In this document: positions 61,244 to 64,000 of the stretch, piece after piece | How positions within the stretch are numbered: the stretch's first letter is position 1 | Layout of the letters: every line of letters starts with the position of its first letter | DNA from: JACCZZ01 sp044227805 | Lineage (GTDB): Bacteria > Bacteroidota > Bacteroidia > Chitinophagales > UBA10324 | Direction of reading: 5' to 3' | NCBI GenBank assembly: GCA_044227805.1 | Contig: JBGAWA010000003.1 | Span: 21,862 to 85,861 of the forward strand | DNA: 64,000 nt | Made by a program: the position numbers and the translations under genes | Notes under the pieces: generated by a model | What the model was told of the DNA's origin: nothing | Databases searched by the model: none | What the model saw: only the letters and a program-made list of their open reading frames with translations

Positions 61244-63691
61244 AAAACAAGACTGACACAAATCTTTACAGAGAAGAAACTTGCAGCGTATCATCAATAC
61301 TATGCAGTGAACAAAGCGGTGCAAAGTTCAATCAAAGCATCGGGTTTGAATGGAGATAAACGAGGCGGTGTAGTGTGGCACACACAAGGTTCAGGAAAAA
61401 GTTTGTCAATGGTTTTTTATTCGGGCAAACTGATTACAGCACCCGAAATGCAAAACCCAACCATTGTAGTTATCACCGACAGAAACGATTTAGACGAACA
61501 ACTCTTTGACACATTCGCTGCATCAAAACAATTGTTGCGACAAGAACCAACGCAAGCAGAAAGCAGAGAACATTTGAAAGATTTGCTGAAAGTTTCAAGC
61601 GGTGGAATTGTTTTTACAACCATTCAAAAATTTTTACCCGAAGGAAATAAATCGGAATACGACCAGTTAAGCGACAGAAAAAATATTGTAGTTATTGCAG
61701 ACGAAGCACACAGAACGCAATATGGTTTTGAGGCGAAATTTCTTGATGTAAAAGACACTGATAAAAATGTAATCGGAAAACGAATTGCATTTGGTTTTGC
61801 AAAGTATATGAGAGATGCTTTGCCATCCGCTACCTACATAGGTTTTACAGGCACACCCATTGAAGGCACAGATGTAAACACACCGCAGGTATTCGGACAG
61901 TATGTGGATGTGTATGATATTTCACAGGCAGTTGCAGATGGTTCAACCGTAAAAATTTATTACGAAAGTCGTTTGGCAAAAGTGAATCTTGACGAAGATG
62001 GAAGAAGATTGATTGAGGAGTTTGATAAAGAGTTGGAGCAAGACGAAGAAATTACAGAGAAGCAAAAAGCAAAAGCGAAGTGGACAAAGTTGGAAGCCAT
62101 TGTAGGAAACCAAGACAGAATAAAAAATTTGGCGAAAGACATTGTAACGCATTTTGAAAAACGCCAAACAGTTTTTGAAGGCAAGGCAATGATTGTAGCC
62201 ATGAGCCGCAGAATTGCAGCCGACATTTACAAAGAGATAATTGCATTGCGACCAGAGTGGCACGATGATGATTTAACGAAAGGTTCAATCAAAGTGGTGA
62301 TGACAACCAACAGTGCAGACGGACCTGAAATTTCAAAACATCATACATCAAAACAACAGCGAAGAAATTTATCGGACAGAATGAAAGACCCTGCCGACCC
62401 GTTGAAGTTGGTTATAGTTCGTGATATGTGGCTCACAGGTTTTGATGCTCCCGTTTTGAAAACGCTTTACATAGACAAGCCCATGCGTGGACACAACCTC
62501 ATGCAAGCAATCGCAAGAGTGAATCGTGTGTTCAAAGAAATCAAAGGTGGTTTGGTGGTTGACTATTTAGGCATTGCAACCGATTTGAAAAAAGCACTTT
62601 CATTTTATTCTGATGCTGGTGGCAAAGGCGACCCGACAGAAAAAATTGATGTTGCGGTGAAAGTGATGTTGGAGAAATTGGAAGTGGTGCGACAAATGTT
62701 CAATGAGAAAAGTAAAACGCAGAGTGATATTTTAGTGGAAGAACCCGAAGCGTATTATGAGAACAGTTTGAAATTTAATTACAGAAGATTTTTTACAGGA
62801 AGTCCGCAAGAAAAACTTTCAATCATTCTGCAAGCAGAAGAACACATTTTAGGATTGCAAGACGGCAAAGAAAGATTTGTGAGAGAAGTGAGTTTGTTAA
62901 GTCAGGCACTTTCAATTTGTATTTCAAAAGATGAAGTGCAACCACATTTAACAGAGATTGCTTTTTTCCAAGCGGTGAAAGCACGATTGGTAAAGTTTGA
63001 AGGAACAGGCGGTGGCAAATCAGATATTGAAATTGAAACTGCCATCAAACAAATTGTTGACGAAGCATTGAGTAGCGATAAAGTAGTTGACATTTTTGAT
63101 GCAGCAGGAATTGACAAGCCCGAAATTTCGGGACTATCAATTTTGTCAGACGAATTTTTGTTGGAAGTAAAAGGAATGCAACACAAAAATCTTGCGTTGG
63201 AATTGCTAAAGAAAATTCTGAATGATGAGATTAAAAATTTAACCAAGCGAAACCTGACAAAAGGAAAAGCACTTTTGGTAATGCTTGAATCAGCATTGAA
63301 AAAATATCAGAACAATCTTTTGACAACGGTAGAGATAATTCAGTTTCTTGTTGACGAAGTTGCCAAGAAAGTGAAAGACGAATATGCACGGACAACAACT
63401 TTGAAAATGACAGTTGATGAAGTTGCGTTTTATGATGCACTTGCAGAAAACGAAAGTGCAGTTGATGTTTTGGGTGACGAACAGTTGAGAGAACTTGCTT
63501 TGGAAATTGCAGACAAGGTAAGAGCCAACGCAACTATTGACTGGACAATCAGAGAAAGTGCAAGAGCAAAGTTGATGGTATTAGTAAAACGGACATTGAC
63601 GAAATACGGTTATCCGCCAGACAAACAAGCGAAGGCAATTGAAACAGTTTTGCGACAAGCAGAATTATTAGCAGACAATTTAAACTCATGA
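61214..63691 (+). CDS. hsdR: Type I restriction subunit HsdR, translocase part
   Basis: 825 residues in one frame; true HsdR coding probably begins near 61244, because the first residues of the frame (MCLRKQKGRC) belong to a shifted region. Motifs: Walker A HTQGSGKSLSMVFYS, motif II VVIADEAHRTQYG, motif III GFTGTPIEG, and later RDMWLTGFDAPVLKTLYIDKPMRGHNLMQAIARVNRVF (motifs V-VI). The C-terminal helical part has VDVLGDEQLRELALEIADKVR. HsdR translocates DNA and cuts it. The nuclease domain is encoded in the broken segment upstream, so the gene as given would not make an active nuclease. Confidence 0.93.
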   Translation: MCLRKQKGRCKTRLTQIFTEKKLAAYHQYYAVNKAVQSSIKASGLNGDKRGGVVWHTQGSGKSLSMVFYSGKLITAPEMQNPTIVVITDRNDLDEQLFDTFAASKQLLRQEPTQAESREHLKDLLKVSSGGIVFTTIQKFLPEGNKSEYDQLSDRKNIVVIADEAHRTQYGFEAKFLDVKDTDKNVIGKRIAFGFAKYMRDALPSATYIGFTGTPIEGTDVNTPQVFGQYVDVYDISQAVADGSTVKIYYESRLAKVNLDEDGRRLIEEFDKELEQDEEITEKQKAKAKWTKLEAIVGNQDRIKNLAKDIVTHFEKRQTVFEGKAMIVAMSRRIAADIYKEIIALRPEWHDDDLTKGSIKVVMTTNSADGPEISKHHTSKQQRRNLSDRMKDPADPLKLVIVRDMWLTGFDAPVLKTLYIDKPMRGHNLMQAIARVNRVFKEIKGGLVVDYLGIATDLKKALSFYSDAGGKGDPTEKIDVAVKVMLEKLEVVRQMFNEKSKTQSDILVEEPEAYYENSLKFNYRRFFTGSPQEKLSIILQAEEHILGLQDGKERFVREVSLLSQALSICISKDEVQPHLTEIAFFQAVKARLVKFEGTGGGKSDIEIETAIKQIVDEALSSDKVVDIFDAAGIDKPEISGLSILSDEFLLEVKGMQHKNLALELLKKILNDEIKNLTKRNLTKGKALLVMLESALKKYQNNLLTTVEIIQFLVDEVAKKVKDEYARTTTLKMTVDEVAFYDALAENESAVDVLGDEQLRELALEIADKVRANATIDWTIRESARAKLMVLVKRTLTKYGYPPDKQAKAIETVLRQAELLADNLNS

Positions 63692-63822
63692 AAAGAAAAG
63701 CCCACACACAAAAAAATACATTTAATCGCACAGACATCCCTTTGAATTTAATTCGCTTTGAAAAAAACGCCCCGAAGAAAATCGAGACAAGTAGTGCGGA
63801 CACGAACATAACCACTTCGTAG
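63688..63822 (+). CDS. Small ORF overlapping the hsdR end
   Basis: ATG at 63688 overlaps the hsdR stop (ATGA). It encodes 44 residues, MKRKAHTQKNTFNRTDIPLNLIRF, then a short acidic and Ser/Thr-rich tail. The translationally coupled position is the only support. Composition becomes less AT-rich from about 63770, so the frame may run over the end of the island and be accidental. Confidence 0.3.
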   Translation: MKRKAHTQKNTFNRTDIPLNLIRFEKNAPKKIETSSADTNITTS

Positions 63823-64000
63823 GAACATCAGTACATGCATGTAGCGTATGATTAAAACTTCTTTAATCCTTTTTTCGTTAGCCTGTAGCAAGCCTATCAG
63901 ATCCGGGTTAGTATCTACTCTGCCACAATCAATGAAACGATAACACGATCGGCGCCTGACTGTCACACCATGTCTGTGGCATGATTTGTTCAACGTTGAT
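63823..64000. other. Window end, nothing supported
   Basis: 178 bp with higher GC than the island. A minus-strand frame crosses it but lacks recognisable features. It probably belongs to the chromosome beyond the island. Confidence 0.3.

Noticed and set aside
63748..63993. 81-codon minus-strand frame at the window end, with a faint resemblance to a sigma factor start
   Set aside because: The resemblance is limited to a few residues and the frame starts with TTG; not enough support.
1..64000. tRNA genes and CRISPR arrays
   Set aside because: No T-loop sequence with matching stems and no regularly spaced direct repeats were found by reading; a dedicated search could still find one.

Overview
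The window comes from the chromosome of a member of the Bacteroidota. The evidence is a PorZ-type protein of the type IX secretion system (T9SS), several secreted proteins with C-terminal T9SS sorting domains, a TonB-dependent receptor with a carboxypeptidase-like N-terminal domain, a beta-propeller LytS-type sensor kinase, and promoters matching the Bacteroidota -33 TTTG / -7 TAnnTTTG pattern. I cannot place it more precisely from sequence alone. No tRNA, rRNA, CRISPR array or insertion sequence was seen.

Layout. 1-1402: the 5' part of a secreted PKD-domain protein and a small FnIII-like protein, both minus strand. 1536-6595: a LytTR regulator, its sensor kinase and an MFS transporter. 6858-23354: mostly housekeeping genes (recO, a YfhO-type membrane protein, mfd, a NifU-like protein, corA, recX, porZ, ileS, a DksA-like protein with a long basic tail, lspA). 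23724-30661: envelope and secreted functions (two T9SS cargo proteins, one with an L-type lectin domain, an SRPBCC protein, a hemerythrin-like protein, a TonB-dependent receptor). 31031-35492: the thrS-infC-rpmI-rplT translation cluster and a TPR lipoprotein. 35551-54378: mixed metabolic and surface genes (SPFH protein with a small Arc-like protein, aat, a DDAH-like hydrolase, two large T9SS cargo proteins, sulfotransferase, glutamine amidotransferase, a GT32-like glycosyltransferase, gltS, asnA, cytochrome c, patatin).

54605-63691 is an AT-rich accessory island carrying a type I restriction-modification operon: hsdM, hsdS, a 630-residue protein that looks like a membrane-anchored PIN-like nuclease, a PUA/EVE-like plus PD-(D/E)XK nuclease gene, and hsdR. 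A diverged copy of the start of hsdR lies in front of the nuclease gene, as if that gene had been inserted at the start of hsdR. About ten frameshifts fall within roughly 1.1 kb, at the end of the nuclease gene and the start of hsdR, while the flanking genes are open.

A second unexplained feature is a dispersed intergenic repeat of about 160 bp with a long internal hairpin and a short terminal hairpin. I see four clear copies (23496, 27424, 30698, 51664), one diverged copy directly in front of aat (37447), and several solo terminal hairpins, two of them between convergent genes where they may act as terminators.
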